A stretch of DNA of 64,000 nucleotides from Mycolicibacterium sp. CBMA 226 (lineage in GTDB: Bacteria > Actinomycetota > Actinomycetes > Mycobacteriales > Mycobacteriaceae). The stretch covers positions 1-64,000 of the forward strand of contig NZ_VTGY01000004.1 of NCBI RefSeq assembly GCF_009729075.1, written 5' to 3'. The number at the start of each line of letters is the position of its first letter. The stretch's first letter is position 1. The notes under the pieces are model-generated. The model did no database searches and had not been told where the DNA came from. It was given only the letters and a program-made list of their open reading frames with translations. This document shows positions 34,675 through 44,218 of this stretch, piece by piece. Position numbers and translations under genes: made by a program.

Positions 34675-35639
34675 GAGGACCCTCCACGGGTCCGTGGCAC
34701 GGGCAGGCGTTGCAACAGCTGCGCCACGATGTCCGACCCGTGGACACTGCGCACCCACATCTCGGGCTTGAGGCTGATCCGGTGCGAAATGACCGGAATG
34801 GCAAGAGATTTGACGTCCTCTGGGATCACGTAGTCCCGCCCGAACAACAGGGCACGCGCCCGCGCCAGTTGAACGAGATCGAGCTCCGCCCGGGGGCTGG
34901 CACCGACGACCACCTGCGGATGATTGCGACTGGCCGCGGCCAGCGACACCACGTAGTGCAGCACGTCGTCGTGCACTGTGACCTGCTCGACCGACTCCCG
35001 CATGGCGAGCAGGTCGTGGGCATCGACAATCTGATTGACCGTCGGTTCGGCCGAACCACGTTCGAGACGGCGACGCAGCATCACCGTTTCGTCGGCGCCC
35101 GACAAATACTTCAGCTCGACCCTGACCGCGAACCTGTCAAGCTGCGCCTCCGGCAGCGGATAGGTGCCCTCGTACTCGATGGGGTTATCGGTAGCGAGAA
35201 CGATGAACGGCGCCGGCAGCCGGTGGGTTTCGCCGTCGATGCTCACCTGGCTTTCCGCCATGGCCTCCAGCAGCGCGGCTTGTGTCTTCGGCGGCGTCCG
35301 GTTGATCTCGTCACCCAGCAAGAGATTGGTGAAGATCGGCCCGCGCCGGAACTCGAACCGCCCGGACTGCATGTCGTAGATGGTCGAGCCGAGCAGGTCG
35401 GCGGGCAGCAGGTCCGGGGTGAATTGCACGCGGGTGAACGACAGGCCCAATGCTCGGGCAAAAGACTTGGCAATCAACGTCTTCCCCAGCCCGGGGAGAT
35501 CCTCGATGAGGACGTGACCGCCCGCCAGCACGGCAGTCAGGATGAGGGTGAGCGCGGAGCGCTTCCCCACCACCACTCGTTCGATCTCGTCGAGCACCGC
35601 CTCGGAGTGGGCCGTCGTCAACTCGGCGGGCATCGTCAT
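34671..35639 (-). CDS. moxR: MoxR-family AAA+ ATPase
   Basis: A 322-residue MoxR ATPase. Walker A is EDLPGLGKT, Walker B is LLGDEINR, sensor 1 is VLATDNPIEYEGTYPLPEAQLDRF and an SPRA sensor-2 region follows. The ATG at 35639 overlaps the upstream stop as ATGA. MoxR ATPases couple ATP hydrolysis to remodelling of vWA-domain partners; the DUF58 protein encoded next is the likely partner. Order matches Rv3164c (moxR3). Confidence 0.92.
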   Translation of the reverse strand: MTMPAELTTAHSEAVLDEIERVVVGKRSALTLILTAVLAGGHVLIEDLPGLGKTLIAKSFARALGLSFTRVQFTPDLLPADLLGSTIYDMQSGRFEFRRGPIFTNLLLGDEINRTPPKTQAALLEAMAESQVSIDGETHRLPAPFIVLATDNPIEYEGTYPLPEAQLDRFAVRVELKYLSGADETVMLRRRLERGSAEPTVNQIVDAHDLLAMRESVEQVTVHDDVLHYVVSLAAASRNHPQVVVGASPRAELDLVQLARARALLFGRDYVIPEDVKSLAIPVISHRISLKPEMWVRSVHGSDIVAQLLQRLPVPRTRGGSS

Positions 35640-36118
35640 AGCCGCTCCAATCGGTGCAGGATTTCGTCGAGGGTGACTCGGCCAGGGCCCGGCTCGCCAC
35701 GAGCGGAACGGAGAACGTTCTGCGGATCCACCCACTGCCACAACTGATCCCCGAAGACCATCCGACCGGTGGCCTGCATCGCGGCCGGATCCCTGGACTG
35801 CTGCGTACCGGTGGCCATGAAGAACTCCCGCGCCAGCGTCGGCCGCAGGTGATGGTCCCAGTCACCGCGGGTGGATTCCGACCACTGGATCAACGTCTGG
35901 GTACGAACGATCCAGTCCCGCAACGACTCCTCGGCGTCGTTCGCAACCGACTCACCTGGCACAGGCCCCCGGTCGGCCAGCCGGCGGCGAACGGCCAGCA
36001 GGACCAGTACCGCCGCCGCCACAGAGACCCACGCAACCCCACGACGATCGCCGAGCAGAAGCGCCATCAGCTCCGCTCCTACCACGAGCGAAACACCCAC
36101 GATTGCAAGCCTCTTCAT
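35636..36118 (-). CDS. Membrane-anchored protein of the MoxR operon (Rv3165c-like)
   Basis: A 160-residue protein with two adjacent hydrophobic segments at the N-terminus (about 5-45) and a soluble C-terminal domain. No known motif. ATGA overlaps link it to the DUF4129 gene upstream and moxR downstream, so its product is needed with theirs. Function unknown. Confidence 0.75.
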   Translation of the reverse strand: MKRLAIVGVSLVVGAELMALLLGDRRGVAWVSVAAAVLVLLAVRRRLADRGPVPGESVANDAEESLRDWIVRTQTLIQWSESTRGDWDHHLRPTLAREFFMATGTQQSRDPAAMQATGRMVFGDQLWQWVDPQNVLRSARGEPGPGRVTLDEILHRLERL

Positions 36119-37077
36119 GCCAGGCTCCGCAGCTCGGCGAGCACGCGGCGAAGCGCCTGCGCGGCAATCTCACGATGACGTTCGGTCATGACGTGCGGGC
36201 TGAACCGTGCCTCGGCGAAGAGGTCAACGAGTTCGGTTGCGCTGCCGGCGTGTAGCGCGTGGTGTTCGACAGCCCGCGCCAGCACTTCCGAAGGGGTGTC
36301 GGAATCTTGCGGTTCAGCGCCGGGAGCGTCCGCGAGGGCACGCTCCATCGCGGCATAGCAGGCGATGATCGACTCGCGTGGGCCCCGACTGCGATCGTCG
36401 ATCGCGGCAAGACCGAATTCCGCGGCCCGCGTAAGGGTTTCCGGTGTGGACTCACCGATCATCGGGTCCTGGCGGTCAGCGACCGGCGACAGCAGCTCGG
36501 CGGCGCGCCGGCTTCTGCGGACCATGACACCGCCGGCAACCCAAAGCAGCACCATCGCCACGGTGGCGGCGAGGAGGTAACCGAAGACGCTGGGTTCCCG
36601 TTGCCGAGGCGTCATCGGCGGCGGTGTGGGTGACGGCGGCGGCGACGGCACTCCGGTCATCGGCACTCTGTTGTGCGGGGGTTCCGTGAGAGGCAGAACG
36701 GGCAGTTGCAGCAGCTGCAGATGCGAGAACAAGACGACAATCGCCAGCCAGACCAGGAACGCTCCGACGCCGATCAGCAGCAGGCGGCGTACCGGCTTCC
36801 AGGTGAGCTTGCCGTCGACCGAGCCCGGCAGCTGAAAGGGTGCCGAGGCGCCGGCCGTCCTCGGGCGACGGAGCGACGCGATGAAGGCGATCGCCACGAT
36901 GATCACCGAGACGATGAGCAGGGTGTCGATGCCAACCTGGCTCGCAGCGCTGTTGGCCGGCTTCTCGTGATGTGCGTGATCGCCCCCCGGCAGGTGTCCG
37001 CGCAACGCCAGGGCGCTGACGAACAGCAGTGCGATCAGCGCGACCACACGCCCCGACGCCTTGTCGATACCGTTCAT
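36115..37077 (-). CDS. DUF4129 membrane protein, first gene of the MoxR operon
   Basis: A 320-residue protein with three or four membrane helices (near 10-28, 48-66, 100-122 and 170-190), a Pro-rich periplasmic stretch and a C-terminal cytoplasmic DUF4129 domain containing CYAAMERAL, TPSEVLARAV and LFAEARFSPHVM. DUF4129 is usually found with transglutaminase, MoxR and DUF58 proteins. The operon of five genes runs from here to 32952, all overlapping or within 4 nt. Confidence 0.83.
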   Translation of the reverse strand: MNGIDKASGRVVALIALLFVSALALRGHLPGGDHAHHEKPANSAASQVGIDTLLIVSVIIVAIAFIASLRRPRTAGASAPFQLPGSVDGKLTWKPVRRLLLIGVGAFLVWLAIVVLFSHLQLLQLPVLPLTEPPHNRVPMTGVPSPPPSPTPPPMTPRQREPSVFGYLLAATVAMVLLWVAGGVMVRRSRRAAELLSPVADRQDPMIGESTPETLTRAAEFGLAAIDDRSRGPRESIIACYAAMERALADAPGAEPQDSDTPSEVLARAVEHHALHAGSATELVDLFAEARFSPHVMTERHREIAAQALRRVLAELRSLA

Positions 37078-37226
37078 CGGTACACCGCTCGATCGTTTGC
37101 CCTAACTCCATCGTGGCACGCAGTGGCCAATCCCGGGGCAATACTTCGAGGCCGACGGCCGCGCCGTTGCCACCCACGGCCGGAGAGATCGGCCGAGCTG
37201 AGCGCAATCGCCTGATCAGCACCGCA

Positions 37227-38378
37227 TCAGGCGTCGACGGATATCTGATTTCTTCCCGCTGCTTTGGCCTTGTAGAGCGCCTTGTCTGCCGACTCGACCA
37301 AGTCCGTCAACCGCGACCGCGTTCCGCCTGCCGCGATCCCGAAACTGGCTGTCACACTGATGATCTGACTACCGACATCGACAAATTGCCCGGCCACTCG
37401 AGTCCGAATCGTTTCGGCCCAGACGACCGCCTCATCCAATCCAGTGCCCGCGAGGAGGACGGCGAACTCCTCACCCCCGATGCGGCCAACAGTCTGACCA
37501 TCGCGCACAGAATCGGTCAGGATCCGAGCGATCGCGATCAGTACCCTGTCGCCGGCGGAATGGCCTGCGGTGTCGTTGACAGCCTTGAAGTGATCCACAT
37601 CCGCCACGATCAACGTAGAGCGATCGGCGGACCTGAGCATGGTCTCCGCCTGGCGGTTGAAGCCGCGGCGGTTGAGCAGACCGGTCAGCTCGTCGCAGTC
37701 GCGCTGGAACCGTAATTCCCGTGCGATGTCGATGACCGTCACCGCCAGCATCGTGACCATGACACCTGGCAGCACAATCGTGCTGGACACGATCAGGCAC
37801 AACTCAAGACCGGTCCTCATGTAGGTGTCGAGGTCGGCCTGCGTCACGATCTCGCGTGGAATCGGCGAGAACGGCGCCACGATCACTGCGATGCCAAGGG
37901 CGAACGCGCATGCCGCTGTCGCTGCGAGTGCGGCCCAATTCGGTCCCGTTCGCGGCATTCGCGTCCGGAGCCGACGGATGACCACGAGCAGCAGCAGCGC
38001 CGTCAACAGGTTCTGGGTGACAATCCGACCGACCAGCAACGGTGAGACATAGGCAAAGAACCAGACCATCAAAACCATCGGGACCAGATAGGCAAGCGCC
38101 GCCGCACGCGGCAGCCGATCCCCCACCCGCCTCAACAGACCGTCGGCCAGCAGGAGCATCGCGACAGGAAACAAGACTCCATGGATCGAGGAGGCCAGCG
38201 CGGCCGGCAACCCCACCGACAGGGCAACTGTCGCGGCGATGTAGCAGCCGATGGCTCCGGCAAACACGAGAGCGCTTGTCCGCTGACGGTCGATACTCCA
38301 CAGGACGACAAAGAGCAGCCCGGTACCGGCCATCGCAAAGGAACCCAGGTTTACCGCCAGCAACCAGTCTTGCGACAC
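37227..38378 (-). CDS. Membrane-bound diguanylate cyclase (GGDEF)
   Basis: A 383-residue protein: six or seven membrane helices over the first 200 residues form a sensor of unknown ligand, then a GGDEF domain (RDCDELTGLLNRRGF; DVDHFKAVND; active-site RIGGEEFAVLL; YKAKAAGRNQI). The catalytic GGEEF is intact, so c-di-GMP synthesis is expected. The GTG at 38378 has GGAGGG 5 nt upstream. No EAL domain is present. Mycobacteria encode few such enzymes, so this one could be a dominant c-di-GMP source. It is monocistronic. Confidence 0.9.
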   Translation of the reverse strand: MSQDWLLAVNLGSFAMAGTGLLFVVLWSIDRQRTSALVFAGAIGCYIAATVALSVGLPAALASSIHGVLFPVAMLLLADGLLRRVGDRLPRAAALAYLVPMVLMVWFFAYVSPLLVGRIVTQNLLTALLLLVVIRRLRTRMPRTGPNWAALAATAACAFALGIAVIVAPFSPIPREIVTQADLDTYMRTGLELCLIVSSTIVLPGVMVTMLAVTVIDIARELRFQRDCDELTGLLNRRGFNRQAETMLRSADRSTLIVADVDHFKAVNDTAGHSAGDRVLIAIARILTDSVRDGQTVGRIGGEEFAVLLAGTGLDEAVVWAETIRTRVAGQFVDVGSQIISVTASFGIAAGGTRSRLTDLVESADKALYKAKAAGRNQISVDA

Positions 38379-38592
38379 GACCGCCCTCCTCGCTGGTGAC
38401 ACCAGCAACGATCAGCCGGACGTCTCCTGCAAGACTAGACGCAGGTTTCGCGCGAGGCCGGGCGACTACAGCAACGCCCGCTGTGAGTAGTGCGCTACAG
38501 CTCCAGGCACACCACCGGGCGGGGGTTCGGCCCCGGAGAAAGCGACTGCGGGCGCGGCGTGGCCGCCGAGCGTGGGGGTTGTGGGCAACACC

Positions 38593-38610
38593 GCGCCGTA
38601 TGGACGGCGC
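38593..38610. terminator. Hairpin after the type III glutamine synthetase gene
   Basis: GCGCCGT and ACGGCGC, perfect 7-bp arms with a 4-nt loop, 43 nt beyond the glutamine synthetase stop on the minus strand. No T-tract. The rest of 38409-38652 shows nothing else. Confidence 0.4.
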
Positions 38611-38652
38611 ACTCCCCCACACCCGGCGGCGGCTTCGCCTACGGGCGTTGGG

Positions 38653-40827
38653 TCACAGCACGTAGAGCATTTCCTGGTAGGTCGGCAGCGGCCACAGATC
38701 GTCGGCGACGACGCCTTCCAACGTGTCCGCAGCTGCGCGCACGGCGTCCATCTTCGGCAGCAGGGTCTGTGCGTGCGCGGCCTCTTCGGCGGCGGAATCA
38801 CCGCCGTGTTCGGCCAGGGCCGCCTTCAAAGACGCCAGTGCCCCAGTCAACTCCGAGATCGGCGCACTGACGCTCTCAAGCAGGGTCATGTCGGGGGTCA
38901 GCCCCGCCGCTTTCAGTGCGGCCACGTTCTGCGCCAGCTCGGTCTGGTAGCGGAGCGCAGCCGGCAAGATGACCGTCGACCCGAGCTCCAGTGCCAGTTT
39001 CGCCTCGACACCGACGGTGAGCGCATACATCTCGTATCGGACCTCTTCGCGGCTCTTCAGCTCGCGCGCGCTGAACACCCCGTATTTCTCGAAGACTTCG
39101 ATCGCCTCCGGAGTCGACAGCTGCGGGATGGCATCCAACGTGGTCTTGAGGTTGGGCAGGCCCCGCGCCGCGGCCTCGATCTGCCAATTCTCGGAGTAGC
39201 CATCGCCATTGAACACGACGGCACCGTGCTCGGTGATGATCTCGGTGAGCAACGTCTGGACCGCCGCGTCAAAGTCTTCCCCATCGCCGACGGCCTTCTC
39301 CAGCGCCGAGGCCATGTAGTCGAGCGAGTCGGCCATGATCGTGTTGAGGACGATCATCGGGACGTTGATCGTCTGCCCCGATCCGGGCGCTCGGAATTCG
39401 AATCGGTTGCCGGTGAAGGCAAATGGGCTGGTGCGGTTCCGGTCGCCCGGGTCGGTCGGCAGCACCGGCAGGGTGTCAACGCCGATGATCATGCTGCCCT
39501 TGCCTTTTGACGACGTCGCCGCACCTTTGGCGATCTGCTCGAAGACATCGGCGAGCTGGTCTCCGAGGAAGATCGAAATGATCGCCGGCGGTGCCTCATT
39601 GGCTCCCAAACGGTGGTCGTTGGTTGCCGAGGCCACCGAGACACGCAGTAGTCCGCCGAACTTGTGGACGGCCCGGATCACCGCGGCACAGAACACCAGG
39701 AACTGGGCATTCTCGTGCGGGGTGTCACCGGGCACCAGCAGACTTCCGAACTGCGCGTTGCCCATTGAGAAGTTGACATGCTTGCCGGATCCGTTGACGC
39801 CGGCGAACGGCTTCTCGTGGAACAGGCACTCCATACCGTGCTTCTTGGCGATCTTGCGGAACACCGTCATCAGCAGCTGCTGGTGGTCAGCGGCAATGTT
39901 GGCCCGCTCGAACATCGGCGCGATCTCGAATTGCCCTGGGGCGACTTCGTTGTGACGCGTCTTGGCCGGAATGCCGAGCTTGAACAGCTCACGCTCGGTG
40001 TCCATCATGAAGGCCAGCACCCGGTCGGGAACGGACCCGAAGTAGTGGTCGTCGAATTCCTGTCCCTTGGGTGGTTTGGCGCCGAACAGGGTGCGACCGG
40101 CGTTGATCAGATCCGGGCGCGCCAAGAAGAAGTGGCGGTCGACCAGAAAGTACTCCTGCTCCGGGCCACAGAATGACACGATCGGGTCGAAATCCTTGTG
40201 CCCGAACAACTTCAGAATGCGCGCCGCCTGGGCTCCCATCGCCTGCTGGCTGCGCAGCAGCGGCGTCTTGAAGTCCAGCGCCTCACCGGTCATCGAGACG
40301 AACACCGTCGGGATGCACAACGTGTTCCCGTTGGGGTTCTCGAGGATGTAGGCGGGGCTGGTGACGTCCCAGCCGGTGTAGCCGCGTGCCTCGAAGGTGC
40401 TGCGCAGGCCACCGGAGGGGAAGCTCGACGCATCCGGCTCGCCTTGGATCAGCGTCTTACCCGCAAATTCCGCCAGGGTCTGACCGTCTGACACCGGCTC
40501 CAGGAAGCTGTCGTGCTTCTCCGCGGTGAGCCCTGTCATCGGATAGAAAACGTGCGCGTAGTGGGTGGCGCCCTTGGACAGCGCCCAGTCCTTCATCGCC
40601 GACGCCACCGCGTCCGCGACCGCCGGATCCAGCTTCGCGCCCTTCTCAATGGTGGCGACAACGGACTTGTACACAGACTTGGGCAGGCGTGACCGCATCT
40701 CGGCGATGCTGAAGACGTTGGCCCCGAAGATTCCACCGGGCTCCTCACCCGGCACGAAACTGACGGCTGGAGGCACGTACGCCTCGACCATGTTGATCGC
40801 CTGCAGGCGTACGGCATTTCCGCTCAA
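38653..40827 (-). CDS. glnN: Type III glutamine synthetase
   Basis: A 724-residue enzyme, the length of GSIII (types I and II are about 350-470). It joins ammonia to glutamate using ATP. Signature stretches: [31 protein letters not shown] (metal-binding Glu), [28 protein letters not shown] and [15 protein letters not shown] cluster of Glu, His and Arg active-site residues is intact. Mycobacteria depend on GlnA1 (type I); a type III enzyme is an addition, probably for particular nitrogen conditions. The gene stands alone. Confidence 0.92.
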   Translation of the reverse strand: MSGNAVRLQAINMVEAYVPPAVSFVPGEEPGGIFGANVFSIAEMRSRLPKSVYKSVVATIEKGAKLDPAVADAVASAMKDWALSKGATHYAHVFYPMTGLTAEKHDSFLEPVSDGQTLAEFAGKTLIQGEPDASSFPSGGLRSTFEARGYTGWDVTSPAYILENPNGNTLCIPTVFVSMTGEALDFKTPLLRSQQAMGAQAARILKLFGHKDFDPIVSFCGPEQEYFLVDRHFFLARPDLINAGRTLFGAKPPKGQEFDDHYFGSVPDRVLAFMMDTERELFKLGIPAKTRHNEVAPGQFEIAPMFERANIAADHQQLLMTVFRKIAKKHGMECLFHEKPFAGVNGSGKHVNFSMGNAQFGSLLVPGDTPHENAQFLVFCAAVIRAVHKFGGLLRVSVASATNDHRLGANEAPPAIISIFLGDQLADVFEQIAKGAATSSKGKGSMIIGVDTLPVLPTDPGDRNRTSPFAFTGNRFEFRAPGSGQTINVPMIVLNTIMADSLDYMASALEKAVGDGEDFDAAVQTLLTEIITEHGAVVFNGDGYSENWQIEAAARGLPNLKTTLDAIPQLSTPEAIEVFEKYGVFSARELKSREEVRYEMYALTVGVEAKLALELGSTVILPAALRYQTELAQNVAALKAAGLTPDMTLLESVSAPISELTGALASLKAALAEHGGDSAAEEAAHAQTLLPKMDAVRAAADTLEGVVADDLWPLPTYQEMLYVL

Positions 40828-40920
40828 GGCAGTTCCTCATTCATCACGATCGCCCGCTTCGTTACGGACGGCTGACCGCCAACGCTAGAAACACCTCATG
40901 GCGAATCTGTTACACGCGCG

Positions 40921-41991
40921 TCAACGTGGCAATTCGTCTGCGGCGTTTTTGCCGCCCAAACACGGTCCCGACGCGACGGTAAGGAGGCGGGCCGGATTGG
41001 TGTGCAGTAGGGCATCCAGGTCTGCGGCGCTCACTCCTCGGGCAGTCAACAGCTTGATGAATGCGGTGCCGAGGTAGGTATAGCCGTACTGTCCGTGGGT
41101 TTCGGGATTGAGCGCCACCTGTGATCCGACAAGGTCGTGGGACAAGACGATACGGTCCCGGTGGCCGTCGGAGATGAGCGTTGCGAGCCAATCCGCCCGG
41201 GTTTCATCGGAGCGGAAGAACGTGCGTTTCGTGAACTCCCCATTGGCGGCCGGGAGCCGATACGGTGCGCGGGCGTCCCAGAACTGCTTGCCGACGGAGT
41301 CCAAGGCGATGCAGACCCCGCGCCCCAGAACTGCGCGGACGTAGTCGAGGTCGGTGTGGTTGTCCATGTGGCCGATCACCACGCGGGAAAGGTCCATCCC
41401 TTCGGCGGCGATGATGTCGACCTGCTCCAGGGCCATGGTCCCGTGGGTGGTGTGCGTGGCCAGTGTCAGGCCGGTGGCCGCCGCGGCGCGCGCCGCGGCC
41501 CGGAGTCCTTTGGCGTCGTGATCGGTCACGACATTCTCACTGGTGGGTTGCTCGCCGATGATGCCGGCACGGATACCGGTGTCACCGATTCCCGTCCGGG
41601 CATCGGTGATGAATCGTTCGGTCAGTTCGTCGACGGATGCATCGCGGACCCATTGTGGACTGAATTCGCTTCGATACGTTGCCGTTCCGGTGACGATGTG
41701 CAATCCGGTCCGCTCGGCGATCCGCTGAAGGAGCGTCACGTTGTGGCCGTGGGCGTCGCGGCCGACGTCACCGTATGGGCTCAGATCAACGACCGTGTCG
41801 AAGCCAGCGTCGCGCAACCCAGATAGTGCAGTGACAGCTGCGTCGACCTGGAGCTGTTCGAACTCGATTCGGCCAAGGAGTCGGCCGCTGACCCAGGGCC
41901 CCGCGTGCGTCATGAGGAGATGCTCGTGAAAAAGGACCCGTCCCAGCGCTGCTGGCTCGATAGGACCGCATACAGATTGGACCGCCGACAT
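40921..41991 (-). CDS. Phosphotriesterase-family amidohydrolase
   Basis: A 356-residue TIM-barrel metallohydrolase of the phosphotriesterase family. Metal-binding residues: LFHEHLL near residue 22, ATHTTHG, GHMDNH, and LSHD. Where true phosphotriesterases have a carbamylated Lys, this protein has Glu (IIGEQPTS), as in the E. coli PHP type. Organophosphate hydrolysis is therefore not assured; lactonase or carboxylesterase activity is possible. Adjacent genes give no substrate hint. Confidence 0.85.
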   Translation of the reverse strand: MSAVQSVCGPIEPAALGRVLFHEHLLMTHAGPWVSGRLLGRIEFEQLQVDAAVTALSGLRDAGFDTVVDLSPYGDVGRDAHGHNVTLLQRIAERTGLHIVTGTATYRSEFSPQWVRDASVDELTERFITDARTGIGDTGIRAGIIGEQPTSENVVTDHDAKGLRAAARAAAATGLTLATHTTHGTMALEQVDIIAAEGMDLSRVVIGHMDNHTDLDYVRAVLGRGVCIALDSVGKQFWDARAPYRLPAANGEFTKRTFFRSDETRADWLATLISDGHRDRIVLSHDLVGSQVALNPETHGQYGYTYLGTAFIKLLTARGVSAADLDALLHTNPARLLTVASGPCLGGKNAADELPR

Positions 41992-42275
41992 GGTGGGATA
42001 CTAACTGGGCGTTTTATTTGTCCAGGTCAGGCGATTCAGCAGCGCCCGGAACGGCACATCAATTGCGCCGAGTTTCAGCAGTCACGCAAGGTTTTGTCCC
42101 CGAGGTGTTCCCAACGGAACATTCTGGCGCACCCGTCTCGACAGCCACTTAAGCAGAGGCCGAGGCGATGAGTTTCGCAGCGAGTTCGCCTCTGTATAGG
42201 TGCAACTCACCGCGCCCATCAGGTGGCCTCGATCGGCGACTTCCGCTCATCGGCCATCACAAAGGAGATCGAGAA

Positions 42276-42761
42276 ATGACTACAACCGCGGCTGGTAAAT
42301 CGCGCGCATTGACGTTGTTCCTGCGAATTTACGGTGTTCTCACGCTCGTGATATTCATCTCGCTATTCGTCGGAGTCGCGGTTGAAAGTCCAATTCTGGC
42401 TGAACAGGGAGGACCGCTGAACTGGACCATATGGAATGACGTCAAGGCCGGAAACGAAATGAACCACGTACCGCTCATGTTGTTCGTTGTCTACATCGTG
42501 TGGGGTGTGTTTTTCTTTCTTGCCGCGCGCAATCCGACAGAGTATGGATCATTCCTCTCGTTCACTGCCTGGGCCAACCTGGCCCATGGCGTACTCATGA
42601 TCGGCCAGACGCTCATGGATCTCGATCGCTACTGGAGCAAGTTCCTCACCGACATTCCGTTCATCCTGATTCTTCCTCTGGCGATCTATTTGTTGCGATC
42701 AGCCTGGATGACCACCAGTTCCGAAACAGCTCAGGCCCACCAACCCGCCCACGAGCACTGA
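42276..42761 (+). CDS. Four-helix membrane protein of unknown function
   Basis: A 161-residue protein with four membrane helices (about 12-34, 65-85, 90-110 and 125-145) and a short His-rich C-terminus ending HQPAHEH. The start is well set: AAAGGAG lies 8 nt before the ATG at 42276, and the open frame upstream is rejected. I do not recognise a characterised family. Codon use appears less GC-biased than its neighbours (ATA, TTA-type codons, tttctttctt run), which could indicate acquisition. The 284 bp before it (41992-42275) contain no supported feature. Confidence 0.75.
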   Translation: MTTTAAGKSRALTLFLRIYGVLTLVIFISLFVGVAVESPILAEQGGPLNWTIWNDVKAGNEMNHVPLMLFVVYIVWGVFFFLAARNPTEYGSFLSFTAWANLAHGVLMIGQTLMDLDRYWSKFLTDIPFILILPLAIYLLRSAWMTTSSETAQAHQPAHEH

Positions 42762-42947
42762 AGCCCGAGTCTCGAATTCGATCCGAAAGGGTTGCTGATG
42801 AAACGGCCGTCACGGACATCACGGCGAAATACAACTATCGGACCCCAGGTCCCCGATCGAGCGCGCCAGGGCTCCACCGATCGCGACCTTCCCCGTAACC
42901 GATGAGTTCGACGATCACGCGGCGGTTGTTTGAGGCGGATCAATCTG

Positions 42948-44156
42948 ATGACCGTGAGGAGGACGTGGAGATGGACACGACGACGGTTCGGTGGGGGGTT
43001 TGACTGTGGGGGTTTCCGGGTCGGCGTGATGGATCAGATCTTCAACTCGCGGTTCTCGCCGACTGCAGCGATGCGGGCGAATTACCTTGGCGCCGTTGCG
43101 GCCGGCGCCGATTCGTTCTGGGTGGGCGATCACGTGAGTTCGGTGTTCGCCCGTTCGATCGCCACATCCGAACACATGGGGGCTGCCAGGTTGGTGCCCG
43201 ACATCGACGCCATTCTGGAGCCGTGTACGACGCTGGGGCAGATGGCCACGCTGAATCGGTGGGGGCGGCGGCGGCTCGGGGTGGGGGTGACCGATCCGGC
43301 CCGCCGCAATCCGGTGGTCACCGCACAAGCCGCCGCGACGCTGCACTTACTTACGCGCGGGCGAGCGATACTCGGCATTGGCACCGGTGAGCGGGTAACC
43401 CACGAACCCTACGGAGTGGATTGGACCAAACCGGTGGCTCGGTTGGAAGAAGCCCTCGCCACTATCCGGGCCCTATGGGGCTCCGGCGGCGAACTCGTCT
43501 CACGGGATTCGCCCTATTTCCCTCTCCGCGATGCCTTGTTCGCGCTCCCGCCGTATCAGGGCAAGTGGCCGGAGATTTGGATTGCCGCCCACGGACCGCG
43601 GATGTTGCGGATCGCCGGCCGGTATGGCGATGCCTGGTTCCCGGAGGGGGCTGGTGTAACGCGCGCGCACGGCTACGCCGAACGTCTGGACGTGGTGCGA
43701 AGTGCGGCTTCTGATGCCGGGCGGGATCCACAGGCGGTTACACCGGCCGGCACAGGATTCGTGGTCACCGGACTCAATCGCGATCAGGTGGACGAGGCGC
43801 TGGACAGCGACGCTGTGAAGTCCGCGGCCCTGCTGGCAACTGCCGAAATTTGGGCGCGCCACGGCGTCCAGCACCCGCTTGGCGCGTATGCGACCGGCGG
43901 ACACGACATCATCCCGCAACTCCTCGACGAACACACCGTCTTGTCCTATACGAAACAGGTGCCCGCATCATTGATGAGGGAGCTAACCCTCAATGGACGA
44001 CCATCTGAGGTGATCGAGCAGGCCGCGGAGTACCGCGACCAAGGACTTCGGTATCTCGTCATCGCCAACATCGGCGTCCTGCAGCCAAGCCTGTCGCAGG
44101 GCATGGCCTCGAACTTGCAGTTCACCAGGGTAATCCGCGGACTCAAGAGGCTGTGA
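42948..44156 (+). CDS. LLM-class (F420-type) oxidoreductase, phthiodiolone-ketoreductase-like
   Basis: About 400 residues with the luciferase-like TIM-barrel fold. Long stretches agree with M. tuberculosis phthiodiolone dimycocerosate ketoreductase (Rv2951c), for example RRNPVVTAQAAATLHLLTRG, GIGTGERV, EPYGVDWTKPVARLEEALAT and PEIWIAAHGPRM. That enzyme reduces a keto group on a wax lipid with F420H2. No polyketide or PDIM genes are nearby. The start is uncertain: the homology begins at GGFRVGV near 43008, no good start lies there in frame, and an ATG with a strong GAGGAGGA site (42971) is out of frame across a run of six Gs at 42993. Confidence 0.83.
   Translation: MTVRRTWRWTRRRFGGGFDCGGFRVGVMDQIFNSRFSPTAAMRANYLGAVAAGADSFWVGDHVSSVFARSIATSEHMGAARLVPDIDAILEPCTTLGQMATLNRWGRRRLGVGVTDPARRNPVVTAQAAATLHLLTRGRAILGIGTGERVTHEPYGVDWTKPVARLEEALATIRALWGSGGELVSRDSPYFPLRDALFALPPYQGKWPEIWIAAHGPRMLRIAGRYGDAWFPEGAGVTRAHGYAERLDVVRSAASDAGRDPQAVTPAGTGFVVTGLNRDQVDEALDSDAVKSAALLATAEIWARHGVQHPLGAYATGGHDIIPQLLDEHTVLSYTKQVPASLMRELTLNGRPSEVIEQAAEYRDQGLRYLVIANIGVLQPSLSQGMASNLQFTRVIRGLKRL
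42993..42998. other. G6 run at the frame break before the LLM gene
   Basis: Six Gs. The ATG at 42971 (GAGGAGGA upstream) runs into a stop at 43001 in its own frame; removing one G would fuse it to the LLM reading frame as MDTTTVRWGFDCGGFRVGV. A similar motif, GTGGGGGTTT, occurs again 13 bp later. Possible slippage site, sequencing error or decayed start. Confidence 0.45.
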
Positions 44157-44218
44157 ACCACTACCCCACAGGTGGTTTCATCGCTATCAGTCCGCATACG
44201 GGCCATCGGAACACGGAA

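Noticed and set aside
40828..40920. Possible GlnR-type boxes (GTTAC-like half-sites) upstream of the type III glutamine synthetase
   Set aside because: Half-sites occur but not with the expected spacing to a GAAAC-type partner.
42797..42904. 35-codon plus-strand frame with AAAGGG before its ATG
   Set aside because: Arg-rich, no similarity, and its stop overlaps the next frame; too little to call a gene.
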